In this document: positions 41,780-51,066 of the stretch, piece by piece
Numbering within the stretch: the first letter of the stretch is position 1
Layout of the letters: the number at the start of each line of letters is the position of its first letter
Assembly (NCBI RefSeq): GCF_024707545.1
Contig: NZ_CP062229.1
Span: 3,639,501 to 3,703,500 of the forward strand
Direction: 5' to 3'
Source of the DNA: Mesorhizobium onobrychidis
GTDB lineage: Bacteria > Pseudomonadota > Alphaproteobacteria > Rhizobiales > Rhizobiaceae
Length of the DNA stretch: 64,000 nt
The notes under the pieces: model-generated
Database searches by the model: none
What the model saw: only the letters and a program-made list of their open reading frames with translations
Told to the model about the DNA's origin: nothing
Position numbers and translations under genes: made by a program

Positions 41780-43261
41780 TCACTCCGTCCACTTCACCTT
41801 GGTCAGGTCGTTGGCCTGGATCGGAGCGTTTTCCCAAAAACCCTCGAGCTTGGCGTCCCAGACGCCGGCTTTCGGCAATTCGTAGAGGAAGCCGACCACG
41901 GCATCGTCGGCCAGTATCTTCTGCGCCTCGCCAAGCAGCGTCATGCGCTTGGCCTCATCGGAGGTGAGGCTCAGATCGGCGATGATCTTGTCGAAGGTCG
42001 GGTTGTCGTAGTTGAAGTAATAATCCTTGCGCGAATAGATATCGATGTCGTTGGGCTCGGTGTGGGAGACGATGGTCAGGTCGTAGTCCTTCTTGGTGAA
42101 GACCTGGTCCAGCCACTGCGCCCATTCCACGGGCACGATTTCCAGCTGGATGCCGACATCGCGAAGCTGCGACGCTACGATCTCGCCGCCAAGCCGCGCA
42201 TAGGGAGGCGGCGGCAGTTTCAGCGTCGCCTTGAAGCCGTTTTCCAGGCCGGCTTCCTTCAAGAGTTCCTTGGCTTTCTCGACATTGTGCGGATAGAGGC
42301 CGGTGAGGTCGACATAGGCCTTGTTTGCGGGCGACATGTGCGAGCCGATCGGCACACCCAAACCGGCCGAGGCGCCGTCGATGATCGCCTTGCGGTCGAG
42401 CGCAAACGAAATCGCCTGCCTGACCTGCAGCTTGTCGAAAGGCGGCTTCTTGTTGTTGATCGAGAGAATGGTTTCGCCCTCGGTCGCGCCGATCACCACC
42501 TTGAAGCGTGGGTCGTCCTTGATCTGGGCGACACTGTCGGGATCGGGGAAGAAGGGAAAGGCCTGGATGTCGCCGGAAAGCAATGCCGGCACAGCGGCAG
42601 CGGCATCGGGAACAATGCGGAACTCTGCCTTGTCGAGGGACACCGGGGCGCCCCAGTAAGTGTCGGACTTGATTAGCGTGATCGACGAGCCCTTGGCCCA
42701 GTTTTGGAACTTGAACGGGCCGGTGCCGACAGGCTTTTCCTTGTTGGTGTCGGCTGTCTCCGGTGCGACGATGACCGCGTCGCCCCAGCCCATATTGTAG
42801 AGGAAGGAACTTTGCGGGTTCTTCAGCGTGATCCTGACCTTCGCCGGATCGACAACCTCGACCGTATCGATGGCGGCGAACAGGCCCTTTTGTGCGTTGA
42901 CGGAGTTGTCGGCACGGGCGCGGTCGAGCGAGAATTTCACGTCGTCGGCATTGAAGTCGGTGCCGTCATGGAATTTGACGCCGGTATGCAGCTTGAAGGT
43001 GTAGACCTTGCCGTCGTCGGAAATGGCCCAGCTTTCGGCGAGATCCGGCAGCACCTCGCCGTTCGGACCGATGCGGGTCAGCCCCTCGAACACATTGGCG
43101 TAAAGCACTTCGTCGATCGCCGCTGCAGCACCCGCGGTCGGATCGAGATGCGGAGGTTCGAGCGTAATCCCGATGACCAGATCGGTCCGCGCGGCAAATG
43201 CCGATGTTCCGGCAGACAGCACCAGGGCCGCGGCGGTGAGAATGGTTTTCCACAATTTCAT
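41780..43261 (-). CDS. Periplasmic substrate-binding protein, peptide/nickel family
   Basis: About 493 aa with a signal peptide (MKLWKTILTAAALVLSAGTSAFA). The SBP_bac_5 fold is clear: EPPHLDPTAGAAAAIDEVLYANVFEGL, SWAISDDGKVYTFKLHTGVKFHDGTDFNADDVKFSLDRA, VGTGPFKF and VRQAISFALDRKAIID. GGGAG lies 8 bases before the ATG at 43261. It delivers the ligand to the DppBC-type permeases downstream. The adjacent M20 hydrolase suggests an N-acyl amino acid or short peptide, but the ligand is not determined. Confidence 0.94.
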   Translation of the reverse strand: MKLWKTILTAAALVLSAGTSAFAARTDLVIGITLEPPHLDPTAGAAAAIDEVLYANVFEGLTRIGPNGEVLPDLAESWAISDDGKVYTFKLHTGVKFHDGTDFNADDVKFSLDRARADNSVNAQKGLFAAIDTVEVVDPAKVRITLKNPQSSFLYNMGWGDAVIVAPETADTNKEKPVGTGPFKFQNWAKGSSITLIKSDTYWGAPVSLDKAEFRIVPDAAAAVPALLSGDIQAFPFFPDPDSVAQIKDDPRFKVVIGATEGETILSINNKKPPFDKLQVRQAISFALDRKAIIDGASAGLGVPIGSHMSPANKAYVDLTGLYPHNVEKAKELLKEAGLENGFKATLKLPPPPYARLGGEIVASQLRDVGIQLEIVPVEWAQWLDQVFTKKDYDLTIVSHTEPNDIDIYSRKDYYFNYDNPTFDKIIADLSLTSDEAKRMTLLGEAQKILADDAVVGFLYELPKAGVWDAKLEGFWENAPIQANDLTKVKWTE

Positions 43262-43390
43262 CGTGCAACTCCCGATATGCTCAAAAACATGCTCAAAACC
43301 CGGTGGATAGAAGCGTGATTTCACCAACGAGTAAATTGCGTTTCGTGTTTTCCGGCAGCGCCGGCAGGAATGCTTTTTCGCCCATCACGA

Positions 43391-44671
43391 CTACCGAGCG
43401 CCCGCGCCCCTAAGCAGCACGTTGAGCCCGATCGCCATCACCTTGGCCGATTCGACCATGTCTGATATCCCCACCCATTCGTCGGGCCTGTGGGCGAGGT
43501 CGAGAATGCCCGGGCCATAGGCGATGCAATCGTAGATGTGACCGATGCGGGCAATGTGCTTCTGGTCGTAGGTGCCGGGCGAAATCACATAGTCGGGCTC
43601 GCGGTCGAATATCTCCATGATGCCTTGCGCCACTGCCTTGACCACCGGCGCATCGCGCTCGGTCATCAGCGGCAGCACCTCCATGAGATCGCGGATCTCG
43701 TAGTCGAATTTCTTGCGCTCGCGCTTCAGCCGGTCGAGGATATCGGTCACCTCGCTTTTGACCGTGCCGAGGTCCTCTTCGAGCAGGAAGCGGCGGTCGA
43801 TGGTCAGCCGGCAGGAATCGGGGACGTTGGGCGAGGGCAGGCCGGGCCGGAAATCCTCGGTCTGGCCGCCGTGGATCGAGTTGATGTTCATGGTCGAGCG
43901 CTTGGCCCCGTCGGGCACGACCGGCATGCGCGTGACCTTGCGGTCGAGCGCCGGAAACAGCTCGTCCTCGAAGGCCTTTAGCACGGCACCCATATGGCGC
44001 ACCGCGTTGTCGCCGAGGAACGGCATCGAGCCATGCGCGATCTCGCCCTTGGTCTCGATCTCCGCCCACCAGACGCCGCGATGGCCAAGGCAGATGCGGT
44101 CCTTGTTCAACGGCTCGGGGATGATGACATGGTCGACCTTCGGTTTAGAGAAATAGCCGAGCTCGGCCAGATGGGCGACACCGCCGAAGCCGCCGGACTC
44201 CTCGTCGACGGTGCCCGATATTTCGATGGCGCCCGGAAAGTCGGGGAAGACCTCCATGAAGGCCTCGGCGGCGATGATCGAGGAGGCCAAGCCGCCCTTC
44301 ATGTCGCAGGCGCCGCGGCCATAGACCTTGCCATCCCTGACGATGCCGGCGAAGGGATCGAGGCTCCAGCCGTCGCCGGCTTCGACCACGTCGATATGCG
44401 AGTTGAAATGCACGCAGGCGCCGGGCGAGCGGCCATCGAAGCGGGCGACGACATTGACGCGCGGGTAGCGGTCGGTGTCGCCGGGCGTGCCTTCGGCGCG
44501 GATGAATTCGACTTCGAAACCGCACTTCTTCAGCCGCGCCCCGACGTATTCGGCGCATGGCCGGTAAGCTTCGCCGGGCGGATTGATGGTCGGGAAGCGG
44601 ATCAGGTCGGCGGTCAGCGCGACCAGCTCGTCGACCCGATCATCGACCGCTTTCAGCAGGAGTTCGTTCAT
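43391..44671 (-). CDS. M20-family amidohydrolase (ArgE/DapE type)
   Basis: This 426-aa cytoplasmic di-zinc hydrolase has the metal motifs HFNSHIDVV, RGACDMKGG, DEESGG and a C-terminal His in TYDQKHIARIGH. The dimerisation domain insert is present. The family deacylates acetylornithine, succinyl-diaminopimelate or related N-acyl compounds. Being the first gene of an ABC import unit, it probably processes the imported substrate rather than serving arginine or lysine synthesis. The ATG at 44671 (MNELLLKAVDDRV) is preferred over an upstream in-frame start. The gap to the binding protein gene is 129 bp. Confidence 0.9.
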   Translation of the reverse strand: MNELLLKAVDDRVDELVALTADLIRFPTINPPGEAYRPCAEYVGARLKKCGFEVEFIRAEGTPGDTDRYPRVNVVARFDGRSPGACVHFNSHIDVVEAGDGWSLDPFAGIVRDGKVYGRGACDMKGGLASSIIAAEAFMEVFPDFPGAIEISGTVDEESGGFGGVAHLAELGYFSKPKVDHVIIPEPLNKDRICLGHRGVWWAEIETKGEIAHGSMPFLGDNAVRHMGAVLKAFEDELFPALDRKVTRMPVVPDGAKRSTMNINSIHGGQTEDFRPGLPSPNVPDSCRLTIDRRFLLEEDLGTVKSEVTDILDRLKRERKKFDYEIRDLMEVLPLMTERDAPVVKAVAQGIMEIFDREPDYVISPGTYDQKHIARIGHIYDCIAYGPGILDLAHRPDEWVGISDMVESAKVMAIGLNVLLRGAGAR

Positions 44672-44901
44672 TCGGCGAATTGAGCAGCCAAGGACCCGCT
44701 TTGGCAAGCCTGTTTGCGGGTCGCGCCCTAGTTACGTGGGTACGTGTCGTCACGGCAACCATCGCGGGAAATCGTTCAAATTCGCTGCTTTGGATTGGTG
44801 AATTCGTCAGAGGTGTGTGGTTACCTCATTCACTTGCGATTAAAAAGATGAAGAATTGCGTGAAGGCAAGCGGGCAAGGGCAGTCAAAGGGGTTTGATCG
44901 C

Positions 44902-45330
44902 ATGAAAAAAACCGTTCTCATAGCAGCGGCACTGGCAACGATGCTGCTCGGTTCTTCGGTCGAGGGCTGGGCAGCCAAGCTGGTTGCAAGGATCGACGTG
45001 TCATCGCAGACGATGACTGTAAGATACGGTCAGGCGGTTTACCGATGGCGCGTGTCCACGGCGCGCAAAGGTTACATCACGCCGCGCGGCACCTACCGGC
45101 CGCAACGAACGGCACGGATGTGGTATTCGCGCAAATACGACATGTCGCCGATGCCTCATTCGGTATTCTACCGCGGCGGCTACGCCATCCATGGCACCGG
45201 CGCGGTAAAATCTCTCGGGCGCCCGGCGTCGCATGGCTGCGTGCGGCTGCACCCGGCCAATGCCGCCGCCTTCTATTCGATGGTGCGGCAAGCCGGCTTC
45301 CGCAACACGCGGATCGTCGTGACCAACTAG
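44902..45330 (+). CDS. L,D-transpeptidase (YkuD family)
   Basis: This 142-aa periplasmic protein has a signal peptide (MKKTVLIAAALATMLLGSSVEGWA). The YkuD domain shows the active-site pattern YAIHGTGAVKSLGRPASHGCVRLH with H97 and catalytic C113. It crosslinks peptidoglycan or attaches lipoproteins to it. AAGGGG precedes the ATG. Its stop overlaps that of the convergent membrane protein at 45327-45330 (CTAG). Confidence 0.93.
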   Translation: MKKTVLIAAALATMLLGSSVEGWAAKLVARIDVSSQTMTVRYGQAVYRWRVSTARKGYITPRGTYRPQRTARMWYSRKYDMSPMPHSVFYRGGYAIHGTGAVKSLGRPASHGCVRLHPANAAAFYSMVRQAGFRNTRIVVTN

Positions 45331-45992
45331 AGCGCGGAAAACACGCCGATCGCCCCGACCAGAACTAGGCTTAGCGCCCAGATCACATCTAGATCAAACC
45401 AGCTTTTCGAAAGAAACCTTAATCCCAGCCACCGATAGACGCCGAAGGCCAAAGCGCCGCCCGCAGTGATCATCGCGCCGGTGTGGACCGCTGCCACGCC
45501 GATCGAGAGCGCTGCAGTTCGTGCAATGAGGGCGGTCGCGGCACGGTGCCCAGCATCCGTTTCAACGACGCCGCACAGGCCGAGGTAGATCGGCACCAGC
45601 ATCAGGCCGGCGCCATGCGCGACGGCGACCAGAAAGGACCAGAGCGCCAGTCGCGACGGCGGCACGCGCGCCAGAAATCTAGGATGCCGCCGGTTGAAGA
45701 GCAGCCAGACTCCGAGCGCGACGACAATTAGACCTGCGCCAACGCGGATCTCGGTTTGCCAATCAACCAGCACGGTCATCAGCGCGAAGGGCAAGAGGAC
45801 CACCGTCATGGCGACAAGATGCCCGAACGCCAGCGCCAGGAGTGCGCCCGGCAGCGCATAGGCTCGCCGTTCCATCAGGGCGGCCGAAACAGCAAGCGGC
45901 CAGCCCATACCCGGGTTTACGCCATGGTAAATCCCGCTGGCGACCACAGCAAACCAGAGGCCGGCTGTGGTCGAAAGGAGTTCGGGCGACAC
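45327..45992 (-). CDS. Membrane protein coupled to methanethiol oxidase
   Basis: This 221-aa polytopic membrane protein has about six helices. The first helix region contains GIYHGVNPGMGWPLAVSAAL, and later VAHGAGLMLVPIYLG and HTGAMITAGG. Its conserved-looking histidines inside helices suggest metal or proton handling, reminiscent of HupE/UreJ- or TauE-like permeases, but I cannot name a family. The GTG start at 45992 lies directly against the methanethiol oxidase TAG stop (45993-45995), so the two are translated together. A role in metal supply or export of a sulfur product for the oxidase is inference. Confidence 0.8.
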   Translation of the reverse strand: MSPELLSTTAGLWFAVVASGIYHGVNPGMGWPLAVSAALMERRAYALPGALLALAFGHLVAMTVVLLPFALMTVLVDWQTEIRVGAGLIVVALGVWLLFNRRHPRFLARVPPSRLALWSFLVAVAHGAGLMLVPIYLGLCGVVETDAGHRAATALIARTAALSIGVAAVHTGAMITAGGALAFGVYRWLGLRFLSKSWFDLDVIWALSLVLVGAIGVFSAL

Positions 45993-47396
45993 CTAGACCG
46001 ATGGGTAGCAGAAACTGTCGGTAGAGCAGTCGCCGCCTTCAAGTCGGATCTGGTGCGTTCGATAGCCTTTGGGGAACTCGACGAAGAAGTTGGTGTCGAG
46101 CGTCAGGCCACCATTGGCGCCAACATCGGCCTTCACCATAGCCCCGCCGCGCTCGCCGGGATAGAACTGATCGTCCCAGGTCGAATAGAGCGAATTGGTC
46201 CAATAGACACGCTTGCCGTCGCGGCTAATCTCGACCATCTGTGGCCCATAGCCGAAGACCTTGCCACAGGGGTGCTTGGTCTTCTTGACGATCCCACCCA
46301 GTTCGACCTTGCCCGCCAGAACCGGCTTCATCGGGTCGCTGACATCGTATTGATGCATTTCACCCGTACCCCAACAAGCCACGTAGAGATATTTGTCGTC
46401 GAGGCTGAGGTCGATGTCGGTGACCAGCGGGGGCACCGCCGAGAAACCCTTCAGAAGATCCGGCAGATCGTCGGCATTGGCCGGTTGAGGCGGGATGATC
46501 GCCGTCTTCTTGGCCTGGAACTTGCCATCTGCGTCGCGCCACCAAGTCCAGATCGAGCCTTCGAGATTGGTGGTATCGACCACAACGCCGCAGAAGCCGT
46601 ATTGCTGGACTGGATCATGCGCCGGGCGAATTTCGAGCGCCATTTGGTGATTGGCGCCCAGATCGATCGTCTGAATGTTCTTACGCGCACGCAGATCCCA
46701 GAAATGCATGCGGTGGCCGTACTTGTTGGACAGTAGATCCTCCGGGACGATGCCGTTTTCGAACTGCGGCGGCAGGGCCCATTCGGAACTGACCATGTAG
46801 TCGCGCGGCAGGTTCCACCAGAAATCGTAGTGCTTGTCCTGGGCGCCACGATCTATCTCATAGCGGCCAATGACATCGAAGGTCTGGCAATCCATGATGA
46901 AAATGCCCGGAGGACCGTCGGTACCGTCCTTGCCGCCGCCGCCCAGGGTCGAGACATAGATGCCCTCGGGTCCGCAGTGGATCGTATGCGGGCGGGAATA
47001 GCCCGTCTTGGCAAAGACTTCTGCGGGTTCGATGATCTTGTGAATCTTGGCGGCTGTCGGCCCGCCCTTCACATCAATTATGTAGATGCGCGACGAACGC
47101 ATGCCCGGAATGATCAGATAACGACGCTCCAAAAAGGCGTGGCCAGTCAGTGGTGATAGCGCCGAAGAACACGCATTCCAGCCGAAGTGATGAAACTCAT
47201 CGCCCTTGTTTGGCATGATCACAGTGTGGACGATCTTGCCGAAATCCGGCGAATTTGGATCGACATTCACCACAGCCAGGCCGTCGGGTTGCGAGAAGTC
47301 CGGGCTAAGCATCAACGTGTAGGCCAGAGTTTCCGGCGGCCCTTCCATAGCCAGCTTCGGTGACGCATAGAATGTGGGGTCTGGTCGCAGATTCAT
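45993..47396 (-). CDS. mtoX: Methanethiol oxidase (selenium-binding protein SBP56 family)
   Basis: This 467-aa protein of the SELENBP1/MtoX family carries the family blocks ETLAYTLMLSPDFSQPDGLAVVNVDPNSPDFGKIVHTV, DEFHHFGWNACSSAL, RRYLIIPGMRSSRIYIIDV, YSRPHTIHCGPEGIYVSTLGG and YWTNSLYSTWDDQFYPGERGG. Characterised members are copper-dependent and convert methanethiol to formaldehyde, hydrogen sulfide and hydrogen peroxide. GGGAGGATACCGCG precedes the ATG at 47396. No signal peptide is visible, unlike the periplasmic Hyphomicrobium enzyme, so cytoplasmic action is likely. Divergent from the sugar-type ABC operon, with a 248-bp spacer. Confidence 0.92.
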   Translation of the reverse strand: MNLRPDPTFYASPKLAMEGPPETLAYTLMLSPDFSQPDGLAVVNVDPNSPDFGKIVHTVIMPNKGDEFHHFGWNACSSALSPLTGHAFLERRYLIIPGMRSSRIYIIDVKGGPTAAKIHKIIEPAEVFAKTGYSRPHTIHCGPEGIYVSTLGGGGKDGTDGPPGIFIMDCQTFDVIGRYEIDRGAQDKHYDFWWNLPRDYMVSSEWALPPQFENGIVPEDLLSNKYGHRMHFWDLRARKNIQTIDLGANHQMALEIRPAHDPVQQYGFCGVVVDTTNLEGSIWTWWRDADGKFQAKKTAIIPPQPANADDLPDLLKGFSAVPPLVTDIDLSLDDKYLYVACWGTGEMHQYDVSDPMKPVLAGKVELGGIVKKTKHPCGKVFGYGPQMVEISRDGKRVYWTNSLYSTWDDQFYPGERGGAMVKADVGANGGLTLDTNFFVEFPKGYRTHQIRLEGGDCSTDSFCYPSV

Positions 47397-47644
47397 CGCG
47401 GTATCCTCCCTACGCGTTTGTGAAACTTTATTTTTGGTGCTCTCTGTGTCGCTCCCTTTTGAAATGCGGCCCAGGTAGGGATCATAATACACCAAGTCTC
47501 CTCGTCTGTCTGACACCGCGTCGCTCTAGCACTATTTACGTGGGCAGGCTTTGGGCAGAATATAGGGGGTGGGAGGAAGCATTCGGAATCCTGAATAAAT
47601 GCGCCCGAACGGCTTCCGACCGTTGGTTGCAAGGGAGGAAAATC

Positions 47645-48727
47645 ATGAAACGTATTTTCTCGCTCGCGGCGTGTGCCGCGGCGTTATCGCTCGGCGTATC
47701 GAACGCCTACGCACAATCGGGCGGCGTCGACAAGGCGGTCGGCGGCTACAGCTTCGAAGAAGCCGCAAAGGAGGCCCCCGCTACCAAGGACTTCCATTCG
47801 GCCGATGGTCACCTCACTTTCGCTATCGTGACACACACTGCCGGCAATGGGTTCTTCGATCCGGTCTACGTCGGCGCGACCGTCGCCGGCAACCTGATCG
47901 GCGCCAAGGTCCTGCTGCTCGGCTCGGAATCGCCGACCGACGACCCTGCCCGCGAGATCGAAATCCTGAACCAGATCGTGCAGGATCCGACGATCGACGG
48001 GCTGATCATGACAACGCCCCAGGTCGGCGCCTACAACGACATCGTCAAGGCCGCCGAGGCGAAGGGCATACCGGTCGCTACGACCAATTCCTTTGACGGC
48101 ACGATCCTCAACCGCAGCGGCATCGGCCACACCGGCCAGGACGCGTCCGCTGCCGCAATCGCCGGCGAGGCGCTCGTCAAGTGCCTCGCGGACAAGGGTA
48201 TCGAGAAGGGTTCGATCGTCCTGCCGTCGTCGACCGCAATGGGCAACATCGAGGTGAACAATCGCGTCACTTCGGCTTTCAACGCCATCGTCAAGGGCTT
48301 GAAGGATGCCGGCAAGCTTGATGCCTTCAAGGTCGACGCGGGTCCGGAGAACACCGGTATAGACACCAATCCGAATGATCCGGTGAACGGCATCGTGACG
48401 CTGTTCGAATCGCGCGGCGACGTCGTTGGCGCGTTCGCCGGCAACAACGTGTTCACGCCGGCGCTTGCCAAGGCCGTCGCTCAGACCGGACTGACCGGCA
48501 AGATCTGCGCCTACGGTTTCGACCTGGGCCCGGCCCAGCAGGATGCGATGAAGAGCGGCGATCTGACCGGCGCGCTCGGGCAGCAGCCCTTCTTGCAGGG
48601 CTTCTGGCCGGTCATGCAACTCTATCTGGAGATCGATCGCGGCATCGCGGCGGCCAACCTCGACACACGCGCCCAACTGGTGACGAAGGAGACCGTCGAG
48701 GACGTCGGCAAGCGCTTCGAGAACTGA
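47645..48727 (+). CDS. Sugar-type ABC substrate-binding protein (Peripla_BP_4)
   Basis: About 360 aa with a signal peptide (MKRIFSLAACAAALSLGVSNAYA). The ribose/LacI-type binding fold is evident: FAIVTHTAGNGFFDPVYVGATVAGNLIGAKVLLLGSES, IVQDPTIDGLIMTTPQ, AAEAKGIPVATTNSF and GAFAGNNVFTPALAKAV. AGGGAGGAAAATC precedes the ATG. It is the first gene of a three-gene importer with the fused permease and the ATPase. The ligand is probably a sugar or polyol; autoinducer-like ligands also occur in this family. Confidence 0.92.
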   Translation: MKRIFSLAACAAALSLGVSNAYAQSGGVDKAVGGYSFEEAAKEAPATKDFHSADGHLTFAIVTHTAGNGFFDPVYVGATVAGNLIGAKVLLLGSESPTDDPAREIEILNQIVQDPTIDGLIMTTPQVGAYNDIVKAAEAKGIPVATTNSFDGTILNRSGIGHTGQDASAAAIAGEALVKCLADKGIEKGSIVLPSSTAMGNIEVNNRVTSAFNAIVKGLKDAGKLDAFKVDAGPENTGIDTNPNDPVNGIVTLFESRGDVVGAFAGNNVFTPALAKAVAQTGLTGKICAYGFDLGPAQQDAMKSGDLTGALGQQPFLQGFWPVMQLYLEIDRGIAAANLDTRAQLVTKETVEDVGKRFEN

Positions 48728-48810
48728 GTCCACTCGGAACGTCTGAAATCATTGCGGGAGGGCGCAGGCTCTCCCGCAATGCGGCAGCAGGAAATCGACC
48801 AGAAGAGACC

Positions 48811-51066
48811 ATGGCGCTTACCGCGACCACATCGCTCGGCCGTGCGCCGTCCCAGATTGTCGGCGGCTGGGAGGTGGGGCTCGTTGCCTTACTTTTGCTG
48901 CTCTATCTCGGCGGCGCTCTCGTCAATCCCGCGTTCTTCGGGTCAACAGGAGCGTTTCACTCGCTGCTCCGCGACACCTCGCGGGTTGCCATCATCGCGG
49001 TCGGAGTGACCTTCGTCATCGTCAACAAGGACCTCGATCTTTCAGTCGGTTCAACTTACGGCCTAGTCGCCGTCGTCTTTGCCAGGCTGTTCGCGCCGAA
49101 CTTCCTTGACCTCGGCGTCGTCACGTCGGCGATCCTCTGCCTGCTGCTCGGCACGCTGATCGGGCTGATCAACGGCGTGCTCGTCACCATCCTGAAGGTG
49201 CCGGCGTTCATCGCCACGCTGACCGTCCTCTTCATCGGCCGCGGCTTCGTGCTGGCGCTCACTCACGGCCAGGCGATCTACTACCCTGCCAAGGCGACCA
49301 GCTATCCGGGTTTTTTTCATCTCGGCGAGACCAACCTCCTCGGCTTCAACAACCAGATCGTGATCTTCCTCGTTGTCGCCGTGATCGGCGCCTATGTGCT
49401 TGCCAAGACGCGCTGGGGCTACGAGACCTTCGCCACCGGCGGCAACGAGCAGGCGGCGTCCTATGCCGGCATCCCGACCAACTGGGTGCGCATCCGAGCC
49501 TTCCTGATCTCCTCGCTCTGCGCGGCGCTGGCCGGCTTGATGTCAGCTGCCCAGGACAAGGGCGTGACGCCCCTCTACGGCGTCAGCGGTGAGCTGACCG
49601 TCATTGCCGCCGTGATCATCGGCGGCGCCTCGATCCTCGGCGGCCGCGGCCGGGTCGCCGGATCCTGCCTTGGCGCCCTGCTGGTGGTGCTGCTCGACAA
49701 GGTATTGCGCGAGGGCTGGCCGATCACGCGCATCATCAAGATCGGCGACGAGGAGATCACGGTCAATGCCGTTTTCTCGCTACCGGTCGGCGCGGTGCCT
49801 GTGTTCCTCGGGCTGCTGCTCGTCGTCGCGGTGCTCATCGAGCCCTATCTCATCCGCCGCCAGCTGGCAGGGCGCCTCTGGGCCTGGCTCCGCGACCGGC
49901 CGCCGCCACCGGCCTACGAGATCGGCGGCATCGCGATCGAGGGGGTGCAGACCAAAGGCGCGATGGCGACCGACATGGCGTTGTCGGCCACCGGGTTCGG
50001 CAAGTTCCTCGCCCGGCGCGACGCGCTCGCCATCATCCTGACCGCGCTCCTGTGGCTGACCGGCCTCGCGCTCCGGCCGGACTACTGGTGGAACCTGTCC
50101 AACAGCTTCGCGATCTTGCTCAACTACACCGAGCTTGCGCTGATCACCATCGGACTCACCTACGTCATCGCCGCCGGCGATATCGATCTCTCCGTCGGGG
50201 CGGTGCTCGCTCTCGCCGGCAGCACAGCCGCCTATTTCCTCAAGGTCCTTGGCGCCGACCCCGTGACCGCCGTGGCGATGGGCCTGCTCGCGGGCATGTG
50301 CGCCGGCCTCGTCAACGCGATCGTCACCGTCGGCTTCAAGCTGCCGGCCTTCATCGCCACGCTCGGCATGTTCTACATCGCCCGCGGCCTCGCCGCCTGG
50401 TTCGTCGCCGGGCAGCAGCTCACCGGCTGGCCCGAGGGCTACAACCTGCTTGGCCGCAAGGTGAACGACATCCTGCTGCACTACCGCATCTCGCTGCCGG
50501 ACGGGCTGCTGCGCTCGATCGCCGAGGTGGTGAGCGTCCAGACCATCTGGATGCTGTTGGTCGCCCTCATTGCCGGCGTCGTGCTCGCCTACATGCCGTT
50601 CGGGCAGAAGGTCTACGCGACCGGCGGCAACATTCGCGCCGCCGCTTATGCCGGGATCAACACCAACCGGGTGCGGTTCTTCGCGCTCATGCTGGCGGCG
50701 CTCTGCGCGACAATGGCCGGGATCATCAACGTCGCCTACTTCCGCAGCTTCAACCCGGTGGCCGGCCAGTTCCGCGAGCTCGACGCCATCGCTTCGGTGA
50801 TCATCGGCGGCGGTTCGATCTTCGGCGGCTACGGCACGGTGATCGGGGCGCTCGCCGGGGCGGCGGTGATCACCCTGATCCGGGCGCTGCTGCAGCTCAA
50901 CGTCCAGGGCTTTACCATGCCGCAGCACTGGATCAACGTCTTCATCGGTGGCATCCTGATCGTGGCGGTGCTGATCGACATCTGGGTGCGCCAGGCCAAC
51001 ATCTTCGGCCGCCTGCGCGCGCGCCTCGCGCGGCGCACAAGAACGGCGGAAACCACCCATGCGTGA
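48811..51066 (+). CDS. Fused double permease of a sugar-type ABC importer
   Basis: The 751-aa product contains two complete BPD_transp_2 (RbsC-like) permeases in one chain. Repeat 1 (about 20-355) has VGVTFVIVNKDLDLSVGSTYGL, LKVPAFIATLTVLFIGRGF and AAVIIGGASILGGRG. Repeat 2 (about 410-730) has IGLTYVIAAGDIDLSVGAVLAL, FKLPAFIATLGMFYIARGL and ASVIIGGGSIFGGYG. A cytoplasmic linker joins them. Most importers of this class use two copies of a single-domain permease, so this is a duplication-fusion giving a built-in heterodimer. It overlaps the ATPase gene by 8 bases. Confidence 0.93.
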   Translation: MALTATTSLGRAPSQIVGGWEVGLVALLLLLYLGGALVNPAFFGSTGAFHSLLRDTSRVAIIAVGVTFVIVNKDLDLSVGSTYGLVAVVFARLFAPNFLDLGVVTSAILCLLLGTLIGLINGVLVTILKVPAFIATLTVLFIGRGFVLALTHGQAIYYPAKATSYPGFFHLGETNLLGFNNQIVIFLVVAVIGAYVLAKTRWGYETFATGGNEQAASYAGIPTNWVRIRAFLISSLCAALAGLMSAAQDKGVTPLYGVSGELTVIAAVIIGGASILGGRGRVAGSCLGALLVVLLDKVLREGWPITRIIKIGDEEITVNAVFSLPVGAVPVFLGLLLVVAVLIEPYLIRRQLAGRLWAWLRDRPPPPAYEIGGIAIEGVQTKGAMATDMALSATGFGKFLARRDALAIILTALLWLTGLALRPDYWWNLSNSFAILLNYTELALITIGLTYVIAAGDIDLSVGAVLALAGSTAAYFLKVLGADPVTAVAMGLLAGMCAGLVNAIVTVGFKLPAFIATLGMFYIARGLAAWFVAGQQLTGWPEGYNLLGRKVNDILLHYRISLPDGLLRSIAEVVSVQTIWMLLVALIAGVVLAYMPFGQKVYATGGNIRAAAYAGINTNRVRFFALMLAALCATMAGIINVAYFRSFNPVAGQFRELDAIASVIIGGGSIFGGYGTVIGALAGAAVITLIRALLQLNVQGFTMPQHWINVFIGGILIVAVLIDIWVRQANIFGRLRARLARRTRTAETTHA

